DNA from: Bacillota bacterium
GTDB lineage: Bacteria > Bacillota > Clostridia > Lachnospirales > Lachnospiraceae
Direction of reading: 5' to 3'
DNA: 46,163 nucleotides
Assembly (NCBI GenBank): GCA_023423335.1
Contig: JAFAFU010000034.1
Location: 1 to 46,163, forward strand
Below, in pieces: positions 15,310 to 24,378 of this stretch (its first letter is position 1; every line of letters begins with the position of its first letter). The notes under the pieces were generated by a model. It did no database searches. It had not been told where the DNA came from and saw only the letters and a program-made list of their open reading frames with translations. A program made the translations under genes and the position numbers.

Positions 15310-16749
15310 TTATTCCCAATCCCTTGGCGGACGCTCGGGATCTATGGTCTTCTCTAAATCGAATAAATCTGCCAGTCTCTCGGGGAATTGCAGCATTGCC
15401 TGACCGTCCAGCGGTCTTCTGGTCATTCTGATATAATCCTTCTTAAGATGCATCCAGGGCCCCTTATCAACTCCGCAGTAAAAATCAAAACCTAATTCCT
15501 TCAGGAATTTATATTTATCACTGCTGTAGTTGCCCATCGTGGTTTCAATATCCACACCGTAGGGGAAGATTAAAATATCGGTAGGTCCGATCAACGGCTC
15601 CACTTCCTCCTTCCAGCGCAGGGCATCCGTCTTCACCTGTTCAAAGGTCCTGGTCTGCATATTCTTATGTCCCCAGGTGTGAGAAGCAAATTCCCAGCCA
15701 TTGGCCTTCATCGCCTCCGCAACAGCCTTTGCGGCCGCTTTGTCCGCTTCATAGGTCGGTGAGGTCGGATCGTTGGTACGGTAGCCCAAAGTGCCCTCAT
15801 ATCCGGTCAAAGCGATAATACCCTTGGCACCCCGGTAAGAAAAATCCGGATGCTCTTCCACAAACGCATCGATAATCGGAACCATGTCAAAAGCACCGTA
15901 GGTGATCGTGCCGTCCGCCAATTGCATTTCGCAGGTAACCTTACCATCCTCACCGATTACCATTCGGGTTGCAAAGCCGTCTCCGGTCATATAATCATAA
16001 TAATTCACATCATCCTGCGACAGAACAAAGGGTTTCTTACCCTGGGGCAGATAGATCTCCTGCGCCACATACTCCGTGGTTCCGTCCGCATTGGTAACCT
16101 TTTTGGCGATATCATGGATACTGATAAGAACATATCCATCCTCATACATCTGCTGGATCATACTATTAAACTCAGGTATGGTGGTCATATACATATTATA
16201 TCCGACTGAATCATAATCTCCGTCAAAGGCCAGAGAATTATCCGCGATCAGTGAATGGAAGAAAATATGGTTAAACTGGGTAACTGATTCATAGGAGCCG
16301 CCATAGAGAACCAGGGATGCTTTCTCTGCTTCAATACCTGCGATGGCCTGTGTCATAATAGGATATACCTGATATCCGCCTTCCTTCCCCTGATAGCTTT
16401 TTATCATCTCAATCGCGCCATCATAATCATAGCTAAGCGTAAGTCTCTTCGCCTGTTCGATCAGGTCCTGCCTGTCCGCATTTTCCTTCTCAAGTCTTTC
16501 CTGCTCTTCCTGAGCCTCCCGCTGCTCGGGGGTCAGATTATCCTTGGGATCCTTCTTATCCACTGTCTCCGTGTCTTCGGTATCCTCCCCGCCATTGTCG
16601 GCTTCTTCTGTTTTTTTGCGGTTATCCTTGTTATAGTTTGATATCACATAATAACCGCCAAACAGCAATAAAAGAACACATATTTCAAGGAGTATAATTC
16701 CCCTTAATCTCTTTTTTTTCGGTTTTCTTTGATTGTTCATGACAGTCAT
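15310..16749 (-). CDS. Membrane-anchored polysaccharide deacetylase-like protein
   Basis: A 479-residue protein. Residues 15-37 form one membrane helix after a Lys/Arg-rich start. A Glu/Lys-rich, probably coiled-coil linker follows (40-110), then an extracellular NodB-type carbohydrate esterase domain at about 160-470. Family members remove acetyl groups from peptidoglycan or other glycans using a metal held by an Asp-His-His triad. The H-x3-H metal pair is visible in ASHTWGHKN. The first motif appears as LSQDDVNYY rather than the usual TFDDG, and the arginine loop is replaced by FPYGVDIE, so catalysis is not assured. The ATG at 16749 follows GGAGG by 9 bases. It is monocistronic. Confidence 0.75.
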   Translation of the reverse strand: MTVMNNQRKPKKKRLRGIILLEICVLLLLFGGYYVISNYNKDNRKKTEEADNGGEDTEDTETVDKKDPKDNLTPEQREAQEEQERLEKENADRQDLIEQAKRLTLSYDYDGAIEMIKSYQGKEGGYQVYPIMTQAIAGIEAEKASLVLYGGSYESVTQFNHIFFHSLIADNSLAFDGDYDSVGYNMYMTTIPEFNSMIQQMYEDGYVLISIHDIAKKVTNADGTTEYVAQEIYLPQGKKPFVLSQDDVNYYDYMTGDGFATRMVIGEDGKVTCEMQLADGTITYGAFDMVPIIDAFVEEHPDFSYRGAKGIIALTGYEGTLGYRTNDPTSPTYEADKAAAKAVAEAMKANGWEFASHTWGHKNMQTRTFEQVKTDALRWKEEVEPLIGPTDILIFPYGVDIETTMGNYSSDKYKFLKELGFDFYCGVDKGPWMHLKKDYIRMTRRPLDGQAMLQFPERLADLFDLEKTIDPERPPRDWE

Positions 16750-16819
16750 AAAACACTCCCTCCTGATTTGTAACGATATCTCATCCTAATATGTAGTATA
16801 ACTTTAATCTAACGTTATT

Positions 16820-16828
16820 ATTATAACA
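16820..16828 (-). promoter_or_regulatory. Extended -10 promoter for the deacetylase gene
   Basis: TGTTATAAT on the minus strand is a perfect extended -10 element, 71 bases upstream of the ATG. No good -35 box is seen at 17 bases. Confidence 0.45.
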
Positions 16829-16927
16829 CACATGTCGTCCAAATTCCTTACAAAATATTTAAACTTTTGTGTCATAAATATCACAAGTCTTAAAATACCC
16901 ACTTTGCTTTACGACAAATAAAATGCC

Positions 16928-16981
16928 GGATTTATTTACCGTAATCGGGTATTTTAATATCCGCTTACGGTAAACAAATCC
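16928..16981 (-). terminator. Terminator of the hprK-crh operon
   Basis: A long imperfect stem (GGATTTATTTACCGTAA pairing with TTACGGTAAACAAATCC, then a CGGGTAT/ATATCCG inner helix) is followed on the minus strand by CATTTTATTT. It lies 46 bases after the crh-like stop. Confidence 0.75.
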
Positions 16982-17026
16982 AGCGTTATGCTTACTCACT
17001 CACTGGCGCGCCGGGAAAGCCCCATC

Positions 17027-17281
17027 CTACTTACTGCTCAGATACTTTTCAATATTATCAATGGCTGTCTTCTCATCCGGTCCGTCAGCAGATACCGTCA
17101 CTGTTTCTCCTGATGCGATTCCGAGACTCATCATACCCATAATACTTTTCGCATTTACTTTTTTCTCATTGCTCTCCACATGAATACTGCACTCATACTG
17201 GCTGGCTACCTGTACTAATAAAGCAACCGGTCTTGCTTCCAGCCCCGTAGGAATATTAATGACTATTTCCTTCGTTATCAT
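17027..17281 (-). CDS. crh: HPr-like regulatory protein without the catalytic histidine (Crh-like)
   Basis: An 84-residue HPr-fold protein. In HPr, His15 accepts phosphate from enzyme I; here residue 15 is Glu (GLEARPVA, codon GAA). The regulatory site Ser46 is kept in NAKSIMGMMSLGI, the segment recognised by HPr kinase. This is the pattern of Bacillus Crh (Gln15, Ser46), a CcpA corepressor that does not transport sugar. The position after whiA and the presence of hprK in the same operon match the Bacillus yvcJ-yvcK-yvcL-crh order. I place the start at 17281, where GGAGG lies 9 bases upstream inside the whiA 3' end. The two genes overlap by 26 bases. Confidence 0.85.
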   Translation of the reverse strand: MITKEIVINIPTGLEARPVALLVQVASQYECSIHVESNEKKVNAKSIMGMMSLGIASGETVTVSADGPDEKTAIDNIEKYLSSK

Positions 17282-18236
17282 AACTGCTTTCCTCCTTATG
17301 CTCCCGAACATACTCAGCGATCATACTTAATTTGCGTAATCTATGATTAACACCTGATTTACCGATAGGCGGTGTAAGCATCGCTCCCAGCTCCTTTAAG
17401 GATGCCTCCGGATACTGTATTCTAAGATCAGCGATTTCCTCCAACCCTTCAGCCAGGCCGCCGAAGCCGACACTGTCACGGATATAGATAATATCATCCG
17501 TCTGTTTTGATGCAGCTACAACTGTTTTATTGATATTGGCTGCCTCACAATTAACCTGACGGTTCACCTGATTCCGCATTTCTTTCAGAATTCTGACATT
17601 TTCCAGATCCATTAAAGCAACATGGGCCTCCATCACATTCAGCAGATCCACGATCTGGGAACCTTCCTTTATATACACCACATAGCTTTTCTTTCTGATT
17701 ACTATCTTAGCATCTATAGAAAAGCTTTGAATCATGCATTTTAACTGCTCCGCTTTTTCAGAATCATTTACCACAATTTCTAGATGATAGGATTTTTTCG
17801 GATTACTCATGGAACCGGAGGTCAAAAAAGCTCCTCGGATAAATGCCCTTTTGCAGCAGGCATTTTGGACAATCATTTGGTTTGCCCGCCCAATTTCACC
17901 GGTTGCCAATCCTTCATAGGGCAGCTTTGCCGCCTGCAAAATCCGGATCACCGTATCATGATCCGACAGGATCAGGGTAAATAAATGATAATCCTTCACA
18001 TGGGAATTATGTCGTACTGAAATATCAATACTTATATTAAATGTTTTTCTTATCAATGTAAAGTATTTTCTTGCTACAATCAGACTTTCCGTCTGCAGCT
18101 TTAGATAATACCCCTTCCCTGATACTATAACCGTTCCTCCGAAGGATAATATCGCAGCCAGCTCTGCCAGACTGCAATGCCTTGCTTCGCCGTACTGTAA
18201 CGAAAGCTCCTCCTTTACCTCTTTCGAAAATGACAT
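17256..18236 (-). CDS. whiA: DNA-binding regulator WhiA
   Basis: A 326-residue protein of normal length. The N-terminal half (about 1-210) is the degenerate LAGLIDADG homing-endonuclease-like domain (SFSKEVKEELS at the start, CCKRAFIRGAFLTSGSMSNP near 125). The C-terminal part holds a helix-turn-helix (YPEASLKELGAMLTPPIGKS, about 275-305). In Gram-positive bacteria WhiA affects cell division, chromosome segregation or sporulation. The ATG lies 6 bases after GGAGG. It follows rapZ after 178 bases that hold only inverted repeats (18306-18320, 18344-18369, 18383-18408) and no gene. YvcK, which usually lies there, is absent. Confidence 0.95.
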   Translation of the reverse strand: MSFSKEVKEELSLQYGEARHCSLAELAAILSFGGTVIVSGKGYYLKLQTESLIVARKYFTLIRKTFNISIDISVRHNSHVKDYHLFTLILSDHDTVIRILQAAKLPYEGLATGEIGRANQMIVQNACCKRAFIRGAFLTSGSMSNPKKSYHLEIVVNDSEKAEQLKCMIQSFSIDAKIVIRKKSYVVYIKEGSQIVDLLNVMEAHVALMDLENVRILKEMRNQVNRQVNCEAANINKTVVAASKQTDDIIYIRDSVGFGGLAEGLEEIADLRIQYPEASLKELGAMLTPPIGKSGVNHRLRKLSMIAEYVREHKEESSYDNEGNSH

Positions 18237-18414
18237 ATGAATCCTCCATGCAGCCGATACCCGCGAATCCTGGCATCAGCACAATATTCACACCAACCAA
18301 CATTTCGCCGTTTCGCGGCGGCACAAAATCTAAAAGAAATGCGCAATGAATTTCCTATGGAATTCATTGTGGAGTTCTTTTCAAGAATTTTGGTTTTTCA
18401 AAATTCTTTTCGCA

Positions 18415-19272
18415 CTATTCATCCCTCTCAATATCCCTATGCTCTACCTTTAAGCCGTATTCCGTAACCCGTAAGCGGCTCTCTAATTCCTGCACTAAGG
18501 TGACCGATCGGTGCTTTCCTCCGGTGCATCCGATACTGATGACCAATTGGTTTTTACCCTCCGATATATAATGAGGAATCAGGAACGTAAGCATGTCCAC
18601 CATTTTATCCATAAACTCTACCGCCAACCCGGAATTCATTACAAATCCGCTAACCTCCGGGTCCTTGCCGGTCTTACATTTTAACTCCGGGATATAGTAT
18701 GGATTTGGCAGGAACCTGACATCAAAAACCAGGTCGGAATCCACCGGTACTCCGTATTTAAACCCGAAGGATACGATTGTTATAATAAAATTATTGAATT
18801 TCTCATCCGCCACATAAATTTTAGTAATCTGAGTCTTCAGCTCGCGGATTAACAGATGGCTGGTATCTATGATCACATCCGCCCTCTTTCGCAGAAAATC
18901 CAGTTCCTCACGCTCCAGCTCAATTCCCTTGTCCACCCTGCCGACTCCGGATAAGGGATGAAGCCGCCTGGTCTCTTTATATCTCTTTACCAAAACTTCC
19001 GGCGTACAATCAAGAAACAGAATCTCATAGGCTACCTTAATGCGTTTCAGATCCTGCAGGATATTCCCCAGCTCCTTAAGTGCCAGCCCGCTGCGTATGT
19101 CAAGACCCAGTGCCACGTTCTCCCGGATACCCTGGGCAACCATCAGCTTCGCAAACCTCTTCACAAGCTTTATGGGAAGATTATCCACGCAGAAATACCC
19201 TGCATCCTCCAGCATCTTTAACACAGAACTTTTTCCTGCACCGGACATACCGGTTACAATGACAAATCTCAT
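18415..19272 (-). CDS. rapZ: RNase adapter / nucleotide-binding protein RapZ
   Basis: A 285-residue P-loop protein with Walker A GMSGAGKSS at residues 8-16 and the Walker-B-like DNLP segment at about 30. The C-terminal domain contains GCTGGKHRSV at about 250, where proteobacterial RapZ binds small RNA. In E. coli RapZ senses glucosamine 6-phosphate and directs RNase E to GlmZ. In Gram-positive bacteria (YvcJ) the role is less clear; nucleotide hydrolysis and effects on competence have been reported. Placed 17 bases after murB and before whiA, linking it to cell-wall precursor synthesis and carbon control. Confidence 0.95.
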   Translation of the reverse strand: MRFVIVTGMSGAGKSSVLKMLEDAGYFCVDNLPIKLVKRFAKLMVAQGIRENVALGLDIRSGLALKELGNILQDLKRIKVAYEILFLDCTPEVLVKRYKETRRLHPLSGVGRVDKGIELEREELDFLRKRADVIIDTSHLLIRELKTQITKIYVADEKFNNFIITIVSFGFKYGVPVDSDLVFDVRFLPNPYYIPELKCKTGKDPEVSGFVMNSGLAVEFMDKMVDMLTFLIPHYISEGKNQLVISIGCTGGKHRSVTLVQELESRLRVTEYGLKVEHRDIERDE

Positions 19273-19289
19273 ACTGCTCCCGACCCTTT

Positions 19290-20246
19290 CTATTCTGTTA
19301 AATCCGGCAATGACTCAATATGATATTTAATAGCATTCGTAAAGCCTAGAAGCTTTACCTCCGGCTCCAGCCGTACTCCGAATTTCTCATCCACGATCCG
19401 TATCACCGTATTGATCAGTTCAATAAATTCCCCGGCGGTAGCATTATTCTTATTCAGCAGAAAACCGCAATGCTTCTCGGAAACCTCAGCTCCTCCGATC
19501 CGAAATCCCCGAAGTCCGGCATCATTGATCAATTTAGCAGCAAAGTAACCGGCCGGTCTCTTAAAGGTACTGCCTGCGCTGTAGTACTCTAACGGCTGTT
19601 TCTCTCTTCTCAGGGTATTCAGTTCTTTCATTCTGCCTCTGATTTTATCATAATCACCCCCGCAGAAGCTCATCGTTGCCTCCAGAACGATGTACTCCTC
19701 CTTCTGAAGAATACTGGTCCGGTAACCCAGCTCCAGCTCCTCCCTGCTTAAGGTGCGGACGGCACCTTCTACATCCATGACCCTGGCATTGACGATGCAT
19801 TGCTTCATATCCCCGTCATAAGCACCGGCATTCATCGTAACGGCACCGCCCAGAGTTCCCGGAATCCCCGACGCAAACTCGAAGCCGGTCAGACTGCATC
19901 TGACAATCTCATTGGAAAGCTTGGAAAGAAGTACTCCGGCCTGCGCCGTTACATTTCCCTCATCAACGGTTATCTGTGAGAAATTCTCACCAACCTTGAT
20001 AATTAATCCGCGATAACCTTCATCCGCCACCAGCAGGTTGCTTCCGTTTCCCATGATATAATAGGGTATCGCATTTTGTCTGCATAGCAATATAACAGCT
20101 TTTATCTCATCTGCATTGTCAGGAAGAACCAGATAATCCGCTTCTCCTCCGATATGAAGTGACGTATGGTTTTCCATCCTCTCCTTCACCTTAATCCTGT
20201 CTGCAGTTAATATACGGTTTAATTCCAATAAAAATTGATCCTTCAA
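19290..20246 (-). CDS. murB: UDP-N-acetylenolpyruvoylglucosamine reductase
   Basis: Reduces UDP-GlcNAc-enolpyruvate to UDP-MurNAc with NADPH and FAD, the second committed step of peptidoglycan synthesis. The 318-residue type II enzyme has the FAD-binding motifs MGNGSNLLVADEGYRG (about 65-80) and GIPGTLGGAVTMNAGAY (about 125-141). The Arg of YRTSIL and the catalytic Ser in the AGSTFKRP loop (about 222) are present, as is the C-terminal Glu in LEPEVKLLG. It starts with TTG, 6 bases after GGAGG. Fifty-one bases separate it from the upstream glucokinase gene. Confidence 0.96.
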   Translation of the reverse strand: MKDQFLLELNRILTADRIKVKERMENHTSLHIGGEADYLVLPDNADEIKAVILLCRQNAIPYYIMGNGSNLLVADEGYRGLIIKVGENFSQITVDEGNVTAQAGVLLSKLSNEIVRCSLTGFEFASGIPGTLGGAVTMNAGAYDGDMKQCIVNARVMDVEGAVRTLSREELELGYRTSILQKEEYIVLEATMSFCGGDYDKIRGRMKELNTLRREKQPLEYYSAGSTFKRPAGYFAAKLINDAGLRGFRIGGAEVSEKHCGFLLNKNNATAGEFIELINTVIRIVDEKFGVRLEPEVKLLGFTNAIKYHIESLPDLTE

Positions 20247-20297
20247 GGCTGACCTCCTACCAATAGCAACAATACTCTAAACCTTATTCAGCATCCG

Positions 20298-21242
20298 TCA
20301 TTTTGATGCCAGGATCAGTTTTGCGCTTCCATAAATTCCGGCATCATTTCCCAGGGTTGCCAGCCGGAATTCCTTATTTTTTAGGGCATCCATAACGTTC
20401 CTTTCGTAATGCTTCTTTACGGTATCCGTTATAATTGACCCTGCCCTCGATACACCGCCGCCGATGACAAATACCTCCGGATCTATCACCTGGGCAATAT
20501 GGGAAAATGCAATCCCAAGATATCTTAAGGCCTCGTCAACCACCCATAGCGCCAGGGTATCACCTTCCAGGGCCGCATCAAAAACCTGTTTTGCATTGAT
20601 ATCATTCAGTCTGCGGAGCCTGCTGGGTTCGTCCGCAGCTGCCAGTCTGGCCTTCGCTAATCTGGCAATACCGGTGGCGGAGGCATATTGCTCCAGACAG
20701 CCTGCCTTGCCGCACCCGCAGCGGATACTTTCATCTTCCCTGACAAGGATATGACCAATCTCTCCTGCCGCCCCGTTGCTGCCTGCCAGCACGGTCCCGT
20801 TCAAGATGATGCCGCCGCCGACTCCGGTTCCGAGGGTGACCAGAACCATATTCTTATAACCCTGCCCGCTTCCCTGCCATAATTCTCCGAGGGCTGCTAC
20901 ATTTGCATCGTTCCCTGCCTTCACCGGAAGTCCGGTCAGTCCCGTCAGCTCTTCTTCTATATTAAAATGCCCTAATCCTAAATTAGGAAGCTCAAGGACT
21001 TCTCCGTTTTCTCTGACCGGCCCGGGGACTCCGACTCCGATGCCTGCCAGTTCCTCCCGGTTCAGCTTAAGCTCCCTGGTTTGTTTTAAAACAAAATGAG
21101 CCGTGTCCTTAAGGATATCCTTACCGTCTCCAGTCCGTTTCGTAACAAAGTCCCACTTCTTTAAAAGCTCCCCCTCCGCACTGAATAAGCCTGTCTTAAC
21201 GGCAGTTCCTCCGATATCCACACCAAAACATAACTGTCCCAT
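20298..21242 (-). CDS. ROK-family glucokinase
   Basis: A 314-residue sugar kinase. The ATP phosphate loop GVDIGGTAVKTGLF is at residues 7-20, the catalytic Asp is in GNDANVAALGE (near 107), and the zinc-binding ROK signature CGCGKAGCLEQYAS is near 175-188. No N-terminal helix-turn-helix is present, so it is an enzyme and not a ROK repressor. It most likely makes glucose 6-phosphate from glucose. The ATG lies 6 bases after GGAGG. Sitting between hprK and murB, it ties the glycolytic entry point to the carbon-regulation genes of the operon. Confidence 0.9.
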   Translation of the reverse strand: MGQLCFGVDIGGTAVKTGLFSAEGELLKKWDFVTKRTGDGKDILKDTAHFVLKQTRELKLNREELAGIGVGVPGPVRENGEVLELPNLGLGHFNIEEELTGLTGLPVKAGNDANVAALGELWQGSGQGYKNMVLVTLGTGVGGGIILNGTVLAGSNGAAGEIGHILVREDESIRCGCGKAGCLEQYASATGIARLAKARLAAADEPSRLRRLNDINAKQVFDAALEGDTLALWVVDEALRYLGIAFSHIAQVIDPEVFVIGGGVSRAGSIITDTVKKHYERNVMDALKNKEFRLATLGNDAGIYGSAKLILASK

Positions 21243-21278
21243 AATGATCCTCCATGCTGCCGATGCAGTGATTGCCGA

Positions 21279-22208
21279 TTAATTATCGCTCCTTTTCAGA
21301 TTGTTGGTCACACGGTTATAGAGCTCCTGCGCCGCATTGTAACCCATCTTCTTCTGGCGATAATTTACTGCAGCCGCTTCACAGATAATTGCCAGGTTCC
21401 TGCCCGGACGGATCGGAATGGAATGACATACGACCTTATTGCCGAGAAACTCGATAAATGTCTCCTCCAGTCCCAGTCTGTCATATTGCTTATCCCTGTT
21501 CCATTCCTCCAGCTTGATTACCAGGTCAATTGCCTGTGTATTCTTAACACTCTCCACACCGAACAATGTCTTAACATCAATAATTCCAATGCCCCTCAGC
21601 TCTATGAAGTGCCTGGTAATATCCGGGGAGGTTCCGATCAGAGTATCATCACTGACCTTCTTGATTTCTACCACATCATCGGCTACCAGGCGATGGCCGC
21701 GCTTAATCAGCTCCAATGCCGCTTCGCTCTTACCGATTCCGCTTTCTCCCATAATCAGGATGCCTTCCCCATATACATCAACCAATACCCCATGGATCGT
21801 AATCCTGGGCGCCAGCTCTACATTCAGCCAGCGGATAACCTCGGCCATAAAGGAGGACGTCGTCTTGCAGGTCCGAAGCAAAGGAACCTCCTTTTCCATA
21901 GCCAGCGTTATCATTTGTTCCGATATCTCCATGTTCCTGCAGAATACGATGCAGGGAACCTTATAATCCATCAATTTGCTTATGATTTCAAGCCTATGCT
22001 GATGATCCAGCTTTTGCATATAAGCCTGCTCCACATGCCCGATTACCTGGACCCGCTCGGAATCAAAATGATCATAAAAGCCTGCCAGCTGGAGCGCCGG
22101 TCTGTTGACATCCGGCTGTGAGATTTTAATACTTTTCATATCCAGCTCCGGGGTACAGTTTTCCAAATTCATTTTCTCAATAAGACGAACCAATTCAACT
22201 GTATACAT
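21279..22208 (-). CDS. hprK: HPr kinase/phosphorylase
   Basis: A bifunctional enzyme that phosphorylates HPr or Crh at Ser46 when fructose 1,6-bisphosphate and ATP are high, and removes the phosphate by phosphorolysis when inorganic phosphate is high. The 309-residue length is typical. Visible are the Walker A GESGIGKSE (about 155), the following HRLVADD catalytic segment, the signature ELRGIGIIDVKTLFG (about 205-220) and the C-terminal RPGRNLAIICEAAAVNYR. I choose the ATG at 22208 (6 bases after GGAGG). First gene of the operon that ends with the Crh-like substrate. Confidence 0.95.
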   Translation of the reverse strand: MYTVELVRLIEKMNLENCTPELDMKSIKISQPDVNRPALQLAGFYDHFDSERVQVIGHVEQAYMQKLDHQHRLEIISKLMDYKVPCIVFCRNMEISEQMITLAMEKEVPLLRTCKTTSSFMAEVIRWLNVELAPRITIHGVLVDVYGEGILIMGESGIGKSEAALELIKRGHRLVADDVVEIKKVSDDTLIGTSPDITRHFIELRGIGIIDVKTLFGVESVKNTQAIDLVIKLEEWNRDKQYDRLGLEETFIEFLGNKVVCHSIPIRPGRNLAIICEAAAVNYRQKKMGYNAAQELYNRVTNNLKRSDN

Positions 22209-22292
22209 ATTCATCCTCCTTATAACAACACAGGCAGACAATTCTGACATCCTGGGTTTATCCCACATCTTCCGGTCTGCGGTCTTCGTATT

Positions 22293-22321
22293 ATTCTACC
22301 ACTTAATTTATTGACTGTAAA
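22293..22321 (-). promoter_or_regulatory. SigA-type promoter of the hprK operon
   Basis: TTTACA (22321-22316), 17-base spacer and TAGAAT (22298-22293) on the minus strand. Start near 22286. Confidence 0.65.
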
Positions 22322-22334
22322 TGCTTATCAGGGC

Positions 22335-24197
22335 TTATGCCTTATGAAAGAAACCATATACCTCTTCTGCCGCTTTCCTGTTCATCGCCGGTACCCTCAT
22401 AATATCTTCGATTTCGGCAGCCTGTATGTCTTCCAGTGATTTAAAATATTTCATCAATGCTCTTCTTCTGGCCGGCCCTATACCCCGGATATCGTCAAGG
22501 ATCGAACGTACCTGAGTTTTCTGCCGGAGAGACCTATGGTACTCGATCGCAAAACGGTGGGTCTCATCCTGAATTCTGGTAATCAGGTGAAACAATTCAC
22601 TGCTCTTATTAATCGGAAGCTCCTCATTATTGTAGAAGAGACCCCTGGTTCTGTGATTGTCGTCCTTAACCATACCGCACACCGCAATGTTCAGCTTCAG
22701 TTCATTCAGAACCTTCAAGGCGATGCCCACCTGACCCTTGCCACCGTCCATAAGAATTAAATCCGGGTATTTTGTAAAGCTGCCGAGGGATTCGTCCAGC
22801 TTCTTATCACGAAGCTCCTCCAGTTCCTTCTTCCCATGCAGGAAGCGCCTTGTCAGCATCTCATTCATGGAAGCATAATCATCCGGTCCATGGATGGTTT
22901 TGATCTTAAACTTACGGTAATCCGCCTTCTTGGGCTTGCCATTTTCATAGACCACCATGGAGCCTACCGTCTCAAATCCGGAGGTATTGGAGATATCAAA
23001 GGATTCAATCCGGCTGATCCCAGGCAGCGAGAGATAATCCGCCAGCTCCTTCAGGGCACCTGTCGTTCTGGCTTCCTCTCTCTTAAGCTTCTCGCCATCC
23101 TGCTTCAATACTAGCTCCGCATTTTTTCTTGCCAGCTCCACCAGCTTCTCCTTGTCACCCTTCTTCGGAACCTTCAGATACACCTTCTGCCCTCTTCTCG
23201 TACCGAGCCATTCGGTAATCAGTTCTTCCTCCTCCAGCCCGGCGCCCAGGAATATTTCCTTGGGTATATACGGAGTCCCTGCATAAAATTGTTTTACAAA
23301 GCTGGTCATAACCTGACTGTCCGCTTCACCCTCGACACCGGTAACATGGAAATGATCTCTCCCGATCAGCTTTCCTCCGCGGATAAAGAAGGTCTGCACC
23401 ACAGCTTCGTCCTTCTCCCTGGCAAACGCAATGATATCCCGGTCTCCCTGGTCCGTATTATTAATTTTCTGTTTATTTACAATCTGTCTCACACTTCCTA
23501 CAAGGTCCCTTATCTGAGCTGCTTTTTCAAACTCCAGGTTCCCGGAAGCTTCCTTCATCCTGTCCTCCAGCATTTTAACCACTCTGGAGTAATTACCGTT
23601 CAGGAACTCCATCACCTCATCGATGTTAACCCGATATTCCCCTTCCGAGATATATCCCTGGCAGGGTGCATCACACTGTCCCATGTGATAATAAAGGCAG
23701 GGGCGTTCCTTGCCGATATCCTTCGGCAGGTTCCGGCTGCAGGTCCTTATCTTATAGATTTTCCTCAGCAGCTCCAGAATATCCTTCACAGCACCGGCGC
23801 TGGTATAGGGACCGAAATATTTCGATTTATCCTTCTTCATCTCCCTGGCGAACAATACCCGGGGATATGCTTCATTTAGGGTAATGCGGATATACGGATA
23901 AGATTTGTCATCCTTCAGCATTGTATTGTATTTCGGCCAATGCTCCTTGATCAGGTTACATTCCAGGACAAGAGCTTCCACCTCGGAATCTGTAATGATA
24001 TATTCAAAATGATCTATATTCTCCACCATCTGCCGGATTTTCGGGGAAAGGTTCCGGCTGCTCCGAAAATACTGCCGTACCCTGTTTCTCAAAAGGATGG
24101 CTTTTCCCACATAGATCACGGTATCCCTCTTATCCCTCATAATATACACTCCCGGCTTGGCGGGAAGCTTTTTTAATTCTTCTTCTATATTAAACAT
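22335..24197 (-). CDS. uvrC: UvrABC excinuclease subunit C
   Basis: Makes the two incisions of nucleotide-excision repair after UvrA and UvrB find the lesion. The 620-residue protein has an N-terminal GIY-YIG nuclease (GVYIMRDKRDTVIYVGKA, about 14-31), a four-Cys-type cluster region near 145-170 (CSRN, CLYYHMGQCDAPCQG), and a UVR domain contacting UvrB (about 200-235). The RNase H-like 5' nuclease contains DLILMDGGKGQ, and two C-terminal helix-hairpin-helix motifs include IRGIGPARRRALMKYF. The ATG at 24197 is 13 bases after GGAGG, a long spacing, but the upstream frame adds only unconserved residues. Confidence 0.95.
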   Translation of the reverse strand: MFNIEEELKKLPAKPGVYIMRDKRDTVIYVGKAILLRNRVRQYFRSSRNLSPKIRQMVENIDHFEYIITDSEVEALVLECNLIKEHWPKYNTMLKDDKSYPYIRITLNEAYPRVLFAREMKKDKSKYFGPYTSAGAVKDILELLRKIYKIRTCSRNLPKDIGKERPCLYYHMGQCDAPCQGYISEGEYRVNIDEVMEFLNGNYSRVVKMLEDRMKEASGNLEFEKAAQIRDLVGSVRQIVNKQKINNTDQGDRDIIAFAREKDEAVVQTFFIRGGKLIGRDHFHVTGVEGEADSQVMTSFVKQFYAGTPYIPKEIFLGAGLEEEELITEWLGTRRGQKVYLKVPKKGDKEKLVELARKNAELVLKQDGEKLKREEARTTGALKELADYLSLPGISRIESFDISNTSGFETVGSMVVYENGKPKKADYRKFKIKTIHGPDDYASMNEMLTRRFLHGKKELEELRDKKLDESLGSFTKYPDLILMDGGKGQVGIALKVLNELKLNIAVCGMVKDDNHRTRGLFYNNEELPINKSSELFHLITRIQDETHRFAIEYHRSLRQKTQVRSILDDIRGIGPARRRALMKYFKSLEDIQAAEIEDIMRVPAMNRKAAEEVYGFFHKA

Positions 24198-24263
24198 ATC
24201 AACGACTATGCCTCCTGGTAGTCCGCAGACTTTGCGCCTTCTATATTCCGGCTTATCAAAATG

Positions 24264-24293
24264 ATTATAACATAGAAATCTTTTGATATACAA
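24264..24293 (-). promoter_or_regulatory. SigA-type promoter of uvrC
   Basis: TTGTAT (24293-24288), an 18-base spacer and a perfect TATAAT (24269-24264) on the minus strand. Confidence 0.65.
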
Positions 24294-24310
24294 TAGCCGG
24301 TGCGCCAAAC

Positions 24311-24335
24311 AGAGCCTGCAGGATATGCAGGCTCT
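24311..24335 (-). terminator. Hairpin terminator after ftsH
   Basis: A perfect 10-bp stem (AGAGCCTGCA with TGCAGGCTCT) and a 5-base loop lie 44 bases after the ftsH stop, followed on the minus strand by only GTTTGG. The T run is weak. Confidence 0.55.
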
Positions 24336-24378
24336 GAAATGATAAATATAAATTTGATTCCGATGTCAAATTTTATTG

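Noticed and set aside
18037..18324. 95-residue minus-strand frame between whiA and rapZ as a reduced yvcK
   Set aside because: Most of it overlaps the start of whiA in another frame and it shows no YvcK motif.
21423..22121. 232-residue plus-strand frame opposite hprK
   Set aside because: Antisense to HPr kinase; long only because of codon bias in the real gene.
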